Of a DNA stretch of 64,000 bases, positions 25,886 through 34,424 are shown piece after piece. This stretch comes from JADJOM01 sp963817435 (lineage in GTDB: Bacteria > Gemmatimonadota > Gemmatimonadetes > Gemmatimonadales > GWC2-71-9): positions 124,001-188,000 of the forward strand of contig CAWFNY010000002.1 of the NCBI GenBank assembly GCA_963817435.1, given 5' to 3'. A model generated the notes under the pieces. The model had not been told where the DNA came from and searched no databases. It was given only the letters and a program-made list of their open reading frames with translations. Each line of letters opens with the position of its first letter. Positions within the stretch are counted from its first letter, which is position 1. Made by a program: the position numbers and the translations under genes.

Positions 25886-26191
25886 CGGAGCAGCAGGAGC
25901 ACCGCCGCGCCGGGTCTCCTGCACGAGTGGTCCTCGCAGACCGCCCCACCGGGAACAAGACCACTTCCCGGCCTGATGACCGGGCTGGGTTCGCGAGCCC
26001 CACAGCCGCGCCGCGATCACCGCCCCGGCGAAGGCCCGACGGCGCCCAGCGCCGGTTCCCGAGCATTCATGAACGCCGCAACGAGACCGGGCCTGGGCTT
26101 GGCCTGCGTCCGTAGCGGTGCCCGCCGGGCTGAATTGAGGCGCTCCAAACGCTCGCCTCTCCGTAGGCCTATCGCTATATTGCCCAACAAG
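25886..26191. other. Intergenic region; promoter only
   Basis: About 300 bases between the HD gene and the diguanylate cyclase gene. It contains short imperfect inverted repeats (for example GCAGGAG/CTCCTGC early on) but no convincing gene. Near its end, TATATT at 26176-26181 is a likely -10, ten bases before the cyclase ATG. The long frames across it have no recognisable content. Confidence 0.55.
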
Positions 26192-27532
26192 ATGGAATCT
26201 TCCTCCGCACTCTCCGCACTGGCCTCGATCCCGGGCGCCTTTGCCGCCGCCTGCCGCCACGCCCGCACGGACAGCGAACTGTTCGAGCGCTGTCGTGAGG
26301 CCCTGGTTCAACGATTCGGCAGCGAGAAGATCTGGTTCGGCGTCAAGTCGCCCGGTTCGCTGATGCCGCAACTGCCCCCGCCCGACTGGCTGTCGAGCGG
26401 GGTCGAGGTGGTGCGGCTATCCAGCGGGCAGACCGAGATCGCGATCTTCGCCGAGCCGGCGGTCGCCCCTGAGCTCCGCGGGCACGCGACCCCGATCGCG
26501 CTCGGCCTCTCGGTGATGCTCGAGCTGCATGCGGTGCTGCGGGAGCGGCAGGGCCAGCTCGACGACGCCGTGTTCCAGCTGCGCGCCCTGCGCCAGGTGG
26601 CGCGGCTTCTCTCCTCGGTCCATTCTGCCGAGGAGACCGAGAATCTGATCCTCGACTTCATGGCCGAGGTGTTCTTCTGCTGGTGGGCCTGCCTGTACCG
26701 GCCGCTGAGCGAGATCTACGTGCCGAAGGTGGTCCGGTCGCTGAAGGGGTCGATGTCGCTCAATCCGATCGACCGCGCCGCCCTCGACCAGGCGCTGCCC
26801 CCGGATCTTCCCGTCACCACGACGCAGGACGCCGCGATCGGCAAACTCTTTCCGTCGACGGCTCAGATCGTGGTGTCGCTCGACGCCGGCGCGGAGCGGC
26901 TTGCCATGCTGGCGCTTGGGCCTCGGCTGCACGATCAGTCCTTCGGCCCCGCCGAATGTGACCTCGCGGGGACGCTGGCCTTCGCGGCGGCCATCGCACT
27001 CAAGAATGCGCAGCTGGTCGAGCAACTGCAGAGCGCGGCGAGCACCGACCCGCTCACCGGGCTTTCCAATCGGCGTGCGATGGAGCAGCGCCTCGGCGCG
27101 GAGCTCTCCCGCACCAAGCGGCACCAGATCCGGACCACGGTGGTGATGATCGACGTCGACCGCTTCAAGCTGGTCAACGACACCCTGGGCCACGGCGCGG
27201 GCGACCGGCTGCTCGCCGAGCTGTCTCGCATCCTCAAGCAGCAGTGCCGCACCCTCGATGCCGTCGGTCGCATGGGCGGGGATGAGTTCCTGGTGATCCT
27301 GCCGATGACCACGACGGCCGAGGCGATGATCTTCGTGGAGCGGGTCCGGGTGGCGGTTGGCCTGCTGGAGCGGACTCATCCGGAATTCGGCAGGCCCTCG
27401 CTCAGCATGGGAATCGCGGAGGCGCCGCTGCATGGCGTCACTCCCGACGCCGTGATCGGCGCCGCCGATGCCGCGCTCTACCGGGCCAAGCGCGGCGGAC
27501 GCAACGCGGTCGAGACCGCCGAAGGGCTCTGA
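26192..27532 (+). CDS. Diguanylate cyclase with N-terminal sensory region
   Basis: This 446-residue soluble protein makes cyclic di-GMP. ATG 26192 is chosen because upstream codons run into low-complexity sequence. Residues 1-270 form a GAF-like sensory part with no membrane segment. The catalytic GGDEF domain begins at STDPLTGLSNRRAMEQRL and has an intact GGDEF in VGRMGGDEFLVILP near residue 362. The inhibitory I-site RxxD is present as RTLD five residues before it, so product inhibition is expected. It is the first gene of a tight operon with the CGNR protein (two bases between) and the kinase fusion. Confidence 0.94.
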   Translation: MESSSALSALASIPGAFAAACRHARTDSELFERCREALVQRFGSEKIWFGVKSPGSLMPQLPPPDWLSSGVEVVRLSSGQTEIAIFAEPAVAPELRGHATPIALGLSVMLELHAVLRERQGQLDDAVFQLRALRQVARLLSSVHSAEETENLILDFMAEVFFCWWACLYRPLSEIYVPKVVRSLKGSMSLNPIDRAALDQALPPDLPVTTTQDAAIGKLFPSTAQIVVSLDAGAERLAMLALGPRLHDQSFGPAECDLAGTLAFAAAIALKNAQLVEQLQSAASTDPLTGLSNRRAMEQRLGAELSRTKRHQIRTTVVMIDVDRFKLVNDTLGHGAGDRLLAELSRILKQQCRTLDAVGRMGGDEFLVILPMTTTAEAMIFVERVRVAVGLLERTHPEFGRPSLSMGIAEAPLHGVTPDAVIGAADAALYRAKRGGRNAVETAEGL

Positions 27533-27534
27533 TC

Positions 27535-28101
27535 GTGCCGGACGAGGAATTCCTTCTTCTGGGCGAGGCCCTCTGGCTGGAGTTCGTCAACACGGCGGAA
27601 TCTCCGCCGGTGGGTCGCGATTCCCTGAGCGACCCGGGAGAGTACCTTCGCTGGACCAAGGCCGTTCGGATCGAGCCGCCCAAGGACGCGGCGGCCTTCG
27701 ACGACGCCCTCACCCTGCGCACCAGATTGCTCGCGCTGGCACGCGCCCTCGATGGAGGCCGCAATCCGCCGCCCTCGGCGATCGAAGCGATCAATCGCCT
27801 GCTGGTCGGCATGGACGGCCGGGAACAACTGGTGCGGGTCGGCGGCAACTGGCAGCTCCGCTTCCAGGCGGTCCGTCCCCCGAGCGCGCTGGAGGCGGTA
27901 GCCCAGTCCGCCGCGCAGACCCTCGCCAGCCCGGTCGCCGTCATTCGCCGCTGCGCCAACCCGGGCTGCGGGCTCTACTTCTGCGACGAATCCCCCACAC
28001 AATCACGGCGCTGGTGCAGCCGCAGCCGCTGCGGAGACAGCGGTCGCATCGAGCGGCGGCGGAATACGCCGCGTCCCACCCCGATGATCACCGAGGGGTG
28101 A
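27535..28101 (+). CDS. CGNR zinc-finger/ABATE-domain protein
   Basis: This is a 188-residue protein starting at GTG 27535. The N-terminal ABATE domain has the typical LEFVNTAES opening. The C-terminal zinc finger has the Cys pattern CANPGCGLYF, RRWCS, CGDSGR, in which the CGNR motif is slightly altered to CGDSGR. Proteins of this family are presumed DNA-binding regulators of stress functions. The stop lies ten bases before the kinase gene and the start two bases after the diguanylate cyclase, so it is probably a transcription factor within this signalling operon. Targets are unknown. Confidence 0.87.
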   Translation: MPDEEFLLLGEALWLEFVNTAESPPVGRDSLSDPGEYLRWTKAVRIEPPKDAAAFDDALTLRTRLLALARALDGGRNPPPSAIEAINRLLVGMDGREQLVRVGGNWQLRFQAVRPPSALEAVAQSAAQTLASPVAVIRRCANPGCGLYFCDESPTQSRRWCSRSRCGDSGRIERRRNTPRPTPMITEG

Positions 28102-28111
28102 GGCTCCACCC

Positions 28112-29869
28112 ATGACCACTCCGCCGCCGCTCACCATCTTCGAGCGCGTGGAGGCTGCGCTGGGCCAGCGGTTCCGGCTGGAAACCATGGTCGCAGCCTC
28201 CCGGGAGCGAGTGCTCTTCACCGCACTCGACGTCCTCCTGTCCCGCCGCGTCTCCCTGCGCGTCAACCTCTACCCCGATGACCGGACCCGGGCCTGGTTC
28301 CTCCGCGAGGCGGAGGCGCTGGCACAACTCGACCACCCCGCGATCCGCCACGTCTACGACACCGGAATCATCGGAGATCTCGCCTTCCGGGTCGGCAACT
28401 GGATCGAGGGGGAGAGCCTCAAGGAGGCGACACAGCGCGGGCCACGCCCCTTCCCCGCCGTGCACATCCTCGCGCGCGACGTGCTGAGCGGTCTGGAACA
28501 CGCACATGCCCACGGCATCATCGTCCGGCGCATCGCGCCGACGTCCCTGCTGGTGAACCTCGCCGGCCGCGGCACGGTCACCGATCTGCGGTTCTGCAAC
28601 TGGACGCTGCCCGCGATTCCGCCCGGTGAAGTCGCCGGCGCGCAGGCGTTCCTCGCGCCGGAGATCCGCGACGGCGCCGCGGGCGATCCCACGAGCGACA
28701 TCTACACCGCCGGCGCGATCCTGTACTTCGCGGTCACCGGTCAGGAGCCTCCGCTCGACTCGAACGAGCTGAAGCCGCCCTCGGCGCTCCGCCCCAACTG
28801 CCCCCAGGCGATTGAGCGCATCCTGCTCCGGTCGCTTCGGCCGAGCCCGGACGACCGCTATCTCACCGCGGCGGAGATGCTGGACGACTTCGCCTCTGAT
28901 GCGGGGACCTTCGAGAATCCGGCGGTGATGGTGCAGGCCAATTCGCGGCTGCTCCAGGGCGAGAGCGAAGATGGGCGTCATTGGGAGAAGCGACTCCGCC
29001 GGGCGCTCGGGGACGACTACGAACTCCTCTCGCCACTCGGCCGCGGCGGGTACGGCCGTGTCTACCGGGTGCGCGACCTGCACCTCGAGCGCGAAGTCGC
29101 CCTCAAGGTGCTGCACCCCCACCTGACCGCGGACCCCGCGGTCGTGGAGCGGTTCCGCCGCGAGGCGCAACTGGCCGCGCGTCTCAACCACCCGAACATC
29201 GTCGCGATCTACGACATCGGCGGCCGGGCGGGAATGCTCTGGTACACGATGGAACTGGTGAAGGGGCCGAACCTGGCGCAGCTCGTGGAGAAGGAGGGCC
29301 CGCTCCCGCTGGAGCGGGTGGTGCGCCTGCTGCGCGAGTCGCTCAGCGCACTCTCCCAGGCCCATACCGCCGGCCTGGTGCACCGCGACCTCAAGCCGGA
29401 GAACATGCTCATCGACCAGACGATGAGCGTGCAGATCACCGACTTCGGCCTGGCGCTGGCACTCCGCGGCCAGGGACGCTTTGGCGGCGCGACCAGCCAG
29501 AGCGGGACCCCCATGTTCGCCAGCCCAGAGCAGTTGCTGGGCGAACGGGTGGACCAGCGCTCCGACCTCTACAGCCTCGCGGCGGTCGCCTACTTCGCGC
29601 TGCTCGGCGAGCCCCCCTTCAGTGGCAAGACCGTCGAGCAGGTGCTCACCCGGCAGACCAACAACCAGCGCCCGGAACTGCGCGAGCGACGCTCCGACCT
29701 GAGCGAAGACGTCGCCCTGGTCCTCGAACGCGCCATGCATGCCGAGGTGGAGCAGCGGTACCCCTCCGCCACCGAGTTCCTGCAGGCCCTGAACCGGGCC
29801 ACCGGGAAGGGGCTCCGGCGGCGCAGCGGGGAGTGGGCCAAGGCCGCCCTCCGATGGTGGAAGCCGTAG
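28112..29869 (+). CDS. Ser/Thr protein kinase with an N-terminal pseudokinase domain
   Basis: This is a 585-residue cytoplasmic protein with no membrane segment. Residues 1-275 are a kinase-like domain with the catalytic motifs lost: HRD is replaced by IVRRIAPTSLL near residue 138 and DFG by TDLRFCNW. Residues 300-570 are a complete kinase: the glycine loop LGRGGYGRV, VAIK-like EVALKVL (Lys near 330), HRDLKPEN near 425, DFG in ITDFGLALA, and SGTPMFASPEQLLG. The C-terminus is basic and Trp-rich. It probably phosphorylates Ser/Thr on unknown partners, with the pseudokinase regulating it. It ends the operon with the diguanylate cyclase and the CGNR protein. Confidence 0.92.
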   Translation: MTTPPPLTIFERVEAALGQRFRLETMVAASRERVLFTALDVLLSRRVSLRVNLYPDDRTRAWFLREAEALAQLDHPAIRHVYDTGIIGDLAFRVGNWIEGESLKEATQRGPRPFPAVHILARDVLSGLEHAHAHGIIVRRIAPTSLLVNLAGRGTVTDLRFCNWTLPAIPPGEVAGAQAFLAPEIRDGAAGDPTSDIYTAGAILYFAVTGQEPPLDSNELKPPSALRPNCPQAIERILLRSLRPSPDDRYLTAAEMLDDFASDAGTFENPAVMVQANSRLLQGESEDGRHWEKRLRRALGDDYELLSPLGRGGYGRVYRVRDLHLEREVALKVLHPHLTADPAVVERFRREAQLAARLNHPNIVAIYDIGGRAGMLWYTMELVKGPNLAQLVEKEGPLPLERVVRLLRESLSALSQAHTAGLVHRDLKPENMLIDQTMSVQITDFGLALALRGQGRFGGATSQSGTPMFASPEQLLGERVDQRSDLYSLAAVAYFALLGEPPFSGKTVEQVLTRQTNNQRPELRERRSDLSEDVALVLERAMHAEVEQRYPSATEFLQALNRATGKGLRRRSGEWAKAALRWWKP

Positions 29870-29925
29870 TCGGGAATCCCCCTTGACGCCACGGCTGGAG
29901 ACCCCATTTTAGTGGCGGCTGGAAA

Positions 29926-30020
29926 TGGCCAGAAGGCTTGGCCGGGTGGCATCCGAGCAGGGTTATTCCTCACCAGGAAGACTGCGCGACCCGGGCAATA
30001 CCGAGCCCGGGTCGTTTTTT
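29926..30020 (+). ncRNA. Candidate structured RNA/leader with four hairpins upstream of the cold-shock gene
   Basis: Four stem-loops follow one another: GGCCA/TGGCC (29927-29943), CGGG/TCCG (29943-29955, sharing one base with the first), TTCCT/AGGAA (29966-29979) and the terminator stem at 29987-30014 followed by six T. A TTGACG at 29883-29888 upstream could be a -35, though the matching -10 is weak. It may be a small RNA of about 100 nt, the processed 3' end of the kinase transcript, or an attenuated leader of the cold-shock gene. It does not match an Rfam class I recognise. Confidence 0.45.
29987..30020 (+). terminator. Strong intrinsic terminator upstream of the cold-shock gene
   Basis: CGACCCGGGC (29987-29996) pairs perfectly with GCCCGGGTCG (30005-30014), loop AATACCGA, followed by TTTTTT (30015-30020). 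It is the only hairpin in the window with a long T-run after a ten-pair GC-rich stem, apart from the one before nifJ. It ends 71 bases before the cold-shock start. Confidence 0.9.
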
Positions 30021-30091
30021 AGCCGTCCCGGTCGTGGCCCCGGAGATCGGCGGACCCGACATCGTTTTCCCCTCGCATGGAGTACAGCAGT

Positions 30092-30304
30092 ATGCCTCGC
30101 GTAACCGGCACGGTGAAGTGGTTCAACGACGCCAAGGGCTTTGGTTTCATCACGCCCGAGAACGGCTCCAAGGATTGCTTCGTCCACCACACCGCCATCA
30201 AGTCCGATGGGTTCCGCAGCCTCGCCGAGGGTGAGCGCGTCGAGTTCGACATCGTTGAGGGCGCCAAGGGCCCCGCGGCGGAGAACGTCACCAAGGTCAA
30301 GTAA
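30092..30304 (+). CDS. cspA: Cold-shock domain protein
   Basis: This is a 70-residue single OB-fold nucleic-acid-binding protein. RNP1 is KGFGFI and RNP2 is CFVHHTAI. The start MPRVTGTVKWF is preceded by GGAG (30079-30082), so ATG 30092 is preferred over the in-frame ATG at 30077. Csp proteins melt RNA structure and aid translation in the cold or during growth. The symbol is used generically. Upstream is the structured terminator region and downstream a strong hairpin terminator. Confidence 0.95.
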   Translation: MPRVTGTVKWFNDAKGFGFITPENGSKDCFVHHTAIKSDGFRSLAEGERVEFDIVEGAKGPAAENVTKVK

Positions 30305-30340
30305 GGTCCCCGCGCCGCTCGGCGCCGAGACCGAAACAGG

Positions 30341-30376
30341 CGGGGGCCGGTCATTCGACCGGCCCCCGTTTGCGTT
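30341..30376 (+). terminator. Terminator of the cold-shock gene
   Basis: CGGGGGCCGGTC (30341-30352) pairs with GACCGGCCCCCG (30357-30368), loop ATTC, then TTTGCGTT. It has a twelve-pair stem. It lies between csp and the convergent infA and may act in both directions. Confidence 0.85.
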
Positions 30377-30435
30377 GCTGGCATGCCAGACTGCCTTCGA
30401 TCGCACCCAGGCGGGGGCGACCGGCCCGTCGCCCT

Positions 30436-30654
30436 CTACTTGTGGCGGTAGATGACCCGGCCGCGCGTCAGATCGTAGGGGGAGAGGACCACGGTGACCC
30501 GGTCTCCTTCGAGGACGCGGATCTTGAACTTGCTCATCTTGCCGGCCGCATAGGCGAGGATGGAGTGCCCGTTCTCGAGGAGCACCCGATAGTTGCGATC
30601 GGGAAGCACCTCGCTGACCACGCCCTCCATTTCAATGCCTTCTTCCTTCGCCAT
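30436..30654 (-). CDS. infA: Translation initiation factor IF-1
   Basis: This 72-residue S1-fold protein binds the ribosomal A site during initiation. The sequence is standard from MAKEEGIEMEGVV through LENGHSILAYAAGKMSKFKI to SPYDLTRGRVIYR, including the GKMSK loop. A GGAGAGGG-type ribosome-binding site precedes the ATG. In many bacteria infA sits within the ribosomal-protein cluster. Here it stands alone, between csp and the M3 peptidase gene. Confidence 0.97.
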   Translation of the reverse strand: MAKEEGIEMEGVVSEVLPDRNYRVLLENGHSILAYAAGKMSKFKIRVLEGDRVTVVLSPYDLTRGRVIYRHK

Positions 30655-30725
30655 TCACCCTCTCCGACAAGGTTGTTTGAAGCGACCGCGACGGGCGGAA
30701 AGCCGGATCACGGCAGGACAGCAAT

Positions 30726-32435
30726 CTACCCCGGGGACTGCCAGCGAGCCAGTTCGGACTCCACCAGGGCGACCAGCTCGCCGATCCGGTCGGCGTCGAA
30801 GGTGAACTCCACCCCGGCCGCACGGTACAGCTCCGGGAGCGACCTGGTATTCCCCAGGGCCAGCGCCTCACGATACCGCCGCACCGCCTCCCCCTGGTCC
30901 TTGAGACTGTTCCGCCAGACCTGCAGGGCGCCGATCTGGGCGATTCCGTATTCGATGTAGTAGAACGGGTACAGGAAGATGTGGAGCTGGCGGTACCAGC
31001 GGGTCATCCGCTCCCGCTCCAGCCCGCTCCAGTCGATGCCCCGCTCGAAGCGGCTGCGCAGCCGGAGCCAGGCCTGGTCCCGGGCGGCGGCATCGTGGCC
31101 CTGCCCACTGGAATAGATCCAGCTCTGGAAGGCGTCCACCGACGCCACGTGCGACAGGGTGACCAGCACATCCTCGAGGTGATCGGCCCGGGCCCGCGCC
31201 AGTTCCTCACGGGAGAAGAACCCGCCCTGCTCCCGGCCGAGGTAGGGCGTCGCGAGCAGTTCCATGGACATCGAGGCGAGTTCGCACATCTCGAGGCCGG
31301 GATGGCGCTGCCAGATGAGCGGCTGATGGTGCGACTCGAACGCATGGAAGGCGTGCCCCGCCTCATGCAGCAGGGTCGAGACATCATCCAGCACCCCGAC
31401 CGAGTTCATAAAGATGAACGGGCGACCACGGAACTGCAGCGTCTCGCAGTACCCGCCAGGCGCCTTGCCCTTGCGCACGTCGAGGTCGAGCATGCGCTCG
31501 TCCATCATCGTCTGAAACTGCTGCCCGAAGGCCGGCGATACGCCCTCCAGGACGTTGCGGCTGGTCCCGATCAGTTCCTGCACTCCGGAGAATGGACGGA
31601 TCGGCTCCCGGCCGTCGGGATCGGGACCGACATCCCACGGGCGCAGCCGATCGACACCGAGCCGCTGCTTGCGCCTGACCATGATGCGCTCGACTGCGGG
31701 TGCCACCACCTGCTCGACCGCCTCATGGAAGCGACGGCAGTCCGCGGGCGTGTAATCGAACCGGCACTTGGCGGCAAAGGCATATTGCTCGTAGTCCGCG
31801 AAGCCGGCATTCCGCGCGACGCGGGCGCGCAGGTGATACAGCGAATCGAAGATGCCGGCGAGTTCGCCCTGCCGCGCCGCGTAGGCATCACACCCGAGAC
31901 GGAAGGCGCGTTCGCGGGCGTCCCGGTCGGTGCCCTGCAGGATCGGCTGCAGTTCGGGGAGCGTCTTCTCCACCCCGTCCCAGAGGACCGTCAGCCCGCC
32001 GGTGATCTTCTGATACGTGGTGCTGAGCTCTTCGATCTCGGTATTGAGCGGGACGTTCTCCTCGCGGAACAGCTCGGCACCGCGGCGGAACCTGGCGACC
32101 GTTACTTCGAGTCCCGCTCGGGTAAACCCCATCGCAAGCAGACGCCTCGCGAGTTCGACCTCGAGCTCCTCCATCTTCGGGAGGATCTCCGCCGAGAACC
32201 GGAGATGGGCCGCTTCCTTTGCGGGATCGGTGGTGTCGCAGGTATAGGCGATCATCGCCGTCGCGGCCGCTTCGCTGACGACTTCCTCCAGGCGGGACCA
32301 GTCGGCCAGCCAGCCTTCCACCGATGCGGCGTCGACCGGCCGATCGACCAGTTCCTGGTATAACGGACGGAGTTCCTCCCAGGTCACGTCGGCAAGAGCG
32401 GCCGGTGTGAGGGAGGCGATTGGGAGCATGGTCAT
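30726..32435 (-). CDS. M3-family oligoendopeptidase
   Basis: This is a 569-residue cytoplasmic zinc peptidase. The active site is HEAGH in LLHEAGHAFHAFESHH near residue 354, with the downstream Glu in ELASMSMELL. The helix-rich N-terminal half and the absence of a signal peptide match PepF-like oligoendopeptidases, which degrade short peptides. Two start codons (32435 and an ATG six bases inside) are possible. It lies 39 bases after the DUF2339 gene on the same strand and may be transcribed with it. Confidence 0.93.
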   Translation of the reverse strand: MTMLPIASLTPAALADVTWEELRPLYQELVDRPVDAASVEGWLADWSRLEEVVSEAAATAMIAYTCDTTDPAKEAAHLRFSAEILPKMEELEVELARRLLAMGFTRAGLEVTVARFRRGAELFREENVPLNTEIEELSTTYQKITGGLTVLWDGVEKTLPELQPILQGTDRDARERAFRLGCDAYAARQGELAGIFDSLYHLRARVARNAGFADYEQYAFAAKCRFDYTPADCRRFHEAVEQVVAPAVERIMVRRKQRLGVDRLRPWDVGPDPDGREPIRPFSGVQELIGTSRNVLEGVSPAFGQQFQTMMDERMLDLDVRKGKAPGGYCETLQFRGRPFIFMNSVGVLDDVSTLLHEAGHAFHAFESHHQPLIWQRHPGLEMCELASMSMELLATPYLGREQGGFFSREELARARADHLEDVLVTLSHVASVDAFQSWIYSSGQGHDAAARDQAWLRLRSRFERGIDWSGLERERMTRWYRQLHIFLYPFYYIEYGIAQIGALQVWRNSLKDQGEAVRRYREALALGNTRSLPELYRAAGVEFTFDADRIGELVALVESELARWQSPG

Positions 32436-32474
32436 GGGATCGGGAGGCTACTCAAAGCGCGGCGAATCTGCAAA

Positions 32475-34424
32475 TCAGGCGGCCCCGCCATCGCCCGAGG
32501 CCCCGCGGTGATAGGCGTAGGCCACCGACAGCGACACGACGCCCAGAATGAGCGCCGAGCCGACCCGATAGAGTGCGTCGAGTTGCGAGAGGTCGACGAA
32601 GACGACCTTGAGGAGCGCGAGACCAGCCACCGCGAATCCGGCCAGCCGGAGCGGCCGCACCCGCCGCTGGAAGCCGGCGAAGAAGCATCCCGCCGCAAAG
32701 CAGATCCACCAGGCGCTCACCGACAGCCCGCCCGCGAGGGTCCGGTCCTTGAACTCCGATCCGCTCTGCTCGAAGTACTGTAGCAGTTCTCCCGTCACTC
32801 CAAAGAAGAGCAGCACACCGGCCAGCCCCCACAGCAGCGGGCGGAGTCCCTGCGGCGCGAACTCGGTGTCGTCGTCGCGCAGCAGTTGCATGGCGAGCGC
32901 GACGATGACGGCGATGGCGAGCCAGAGCGTCAGTGCCCACGGGCCGAGGAAGGCCCGCTCCATCGCCGGCTGATTGGGAAGATCGGTGAGCACGAGGTGA
33001 CCGAGCGCGGCCGCAAGGGAGAGCAGCGAATACCACCGGCCGTCGTTTCGGGGCCGGAGATGGTCCATGCCGGCCCACAGCACCGTCAGCAGCAGCAGCG
33101 CCCACACCGCCTCGAGCCCCGGCCATTGCACCAGGGCCGCAGCGCCGAGCGCGAGCGCGGCGACCAGCGCGAAGGGTCGGCGCGTCGCGCTGACGCCCGC
33201 GATCAGGTAGGGAATCGCAATCAGGACTGGCACGAGCCCGGGATTCTGGTCGAACCTCGCCGGTGCGACCTCATGAAGCGCCGCCGCGAGGAGCAGCGGC
33301 GACAGGTAGAAGTAGAGGCCGTCACCGAACGCCCTGCCGTCCGGCCATACGGTTCCGGCCCGGAGCGCGCGCCACCATACCGGCGCGGTCAGCACGAGCC
33401 CCCCAAGCAGGGTGGGCCAGTGCTCGGCCGCGGCGCCATTCGCGACGCCGAGCACACCCCAGCCGCCCGCGAAGGCGAGGAAGCGGGTCTCAAACCACCC
33501 CTCGCGCAAACCCACGTAGAGGCCCGCTGCGCCGCCGAGCGTGGCGTACAGGTACAGCAGGATGGTGTTCGCCTCGGAAAGAATGCCCCAACCCGCGATG
33601 CCGAAATAGGCGAGCGCGACGACCAGGGTCGCGATGCGCCAGTGCCGCCTGGCCGAGACCCAGCCGAGCCCGGCACCCATCGCACCGAGATACAGCAGCA
33701 AGAGGTCGACGTCGCCCCCTTCCTTGCCGATGACGATCGGAGCCAGGAGGGCACCGAGTGCGGCGGTCGCGCCGAGCGCCTCGACATCAATCGCCAGCGC
33801 GATCGCGGCGAGGCCGAGCGACACCAGTGCGAGGGCGACGATGGCCGACGTCGGAGGAAGGAACTGGTACAGCCGGGTCGCGGCCCACACGGCCAGATAG
33901 ATCACCGCGGCGCCGCAGCCGATCAGCGCCGCGCCATAGGTCCGGACCCCACGTCCGTGCAGCCGCCAGCCGAGGTATCCGATGCCTCCGCCAGCGAGCG
34001 CACCGGCGACGCAGCGCATCAGCGGCGAAATCCAGCCGCGATCGAACGAGAGCTTGAGCAGATACCCCGCGGCGAGGATCACGAACGTCACCCCCACTGC
34101 CAGCAGGCCCCGCTGCCCGAGCCACTGCTCACTGAATATGGGAGTCGCGCCGCCGGGTGCGGACCTCCCGGCGCGCGGGCGCACGGAGACGGGCGGCGCC
34201 AGGGCCGGTGGCGGCGGCAGCGGCCGGGAGGAGGGAGGAGGTGGCGCCGGAATGGGCCGCGGCGCTGCGGCGGTCACCGCCGGCGCCGGGCGGGCCGTCT
34301 CAGCGCGCGCGGCCGAGTCAGGCGCCGCCGCCTGCGGGGCCCGCTCCGCCACGAGCTGCCGGACCAGCGCCTCGAGGACCTGCAGCCGATGCTCCAGCGC
34401 GGCGATGCGATCGGCGTCGCTCAT
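32475..34424 (-). CDS. DUF2339 multi-span membrane protein
   Basis: This is a 649-residue protein. An N-terminal coiled-coil (IAALEHRLQVLEALVRQLVA, residues 6-25) is followed by a Pro/Ala-rich linker and then some 15 or more hydrophobic segments up to the C-terminus, the DUF2339 layout. Conserved-looking pieces are SEQWLGQRGLLAVGV and GWISPLMRC. The function of the family is unknown. The start ATG overlaps the MFS stop, so it is co-translated with the transporters upstream. Confidence 0.85.
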   Translation of the reverse strand: MSDADRIAALEHRLQVLEALVRQLVAERAPQAAAPDSAARAETARPAPAVTAAAPRPIPAPPPPSSRPLPPPPALAPPVSVRPRAGRSAPGGATPIFSEQWLGQRGLLAVGVTFVILAAGYLLKLSFDRGWISPLMRCVAGALAGGGIGYLGWRLHGRGVRTYGAALIGCGAAVIYLAVWAATRLYQFLPPTSAIVALALVSLGLAAIALAIDVEALGATAALGALLAPIVIGKEGGDVDLLLLYLGAMGAGLGWVSARRHWRIATLVVALAYFGIAGWGILSEANTILLYLYATLGGAAGLYVGLREGWFETRFLAFAGGWGVLGVANGAAAEHWPTLLGGLVLTAPVWWRALRAGTVWPDGRAFGDGLYFYLSPLLLAAALHEVAPARFDQNPGLVPVLIAIPYLIAGVSATRRPFALVAALALGAAALVQWPGLEAVWALLLLTVLWAGMDHLRPRNDGRWYSLLSLAAALGHLVLTDLPNQPAMERAFLGPWALTLWLAIAVIVALAMQLLRDDDTEFAPQGLRPLLWGLAGVLLFFGVTGELLQYFEQSGSEFKDRTLAGGLSVSAWWICFAAGCFFAGFQRRVRPLRLAGFAVAGLALLKVVFVDLSQLDALYRVGSALILGVVSLSVAYAYHRGASGDGGAA

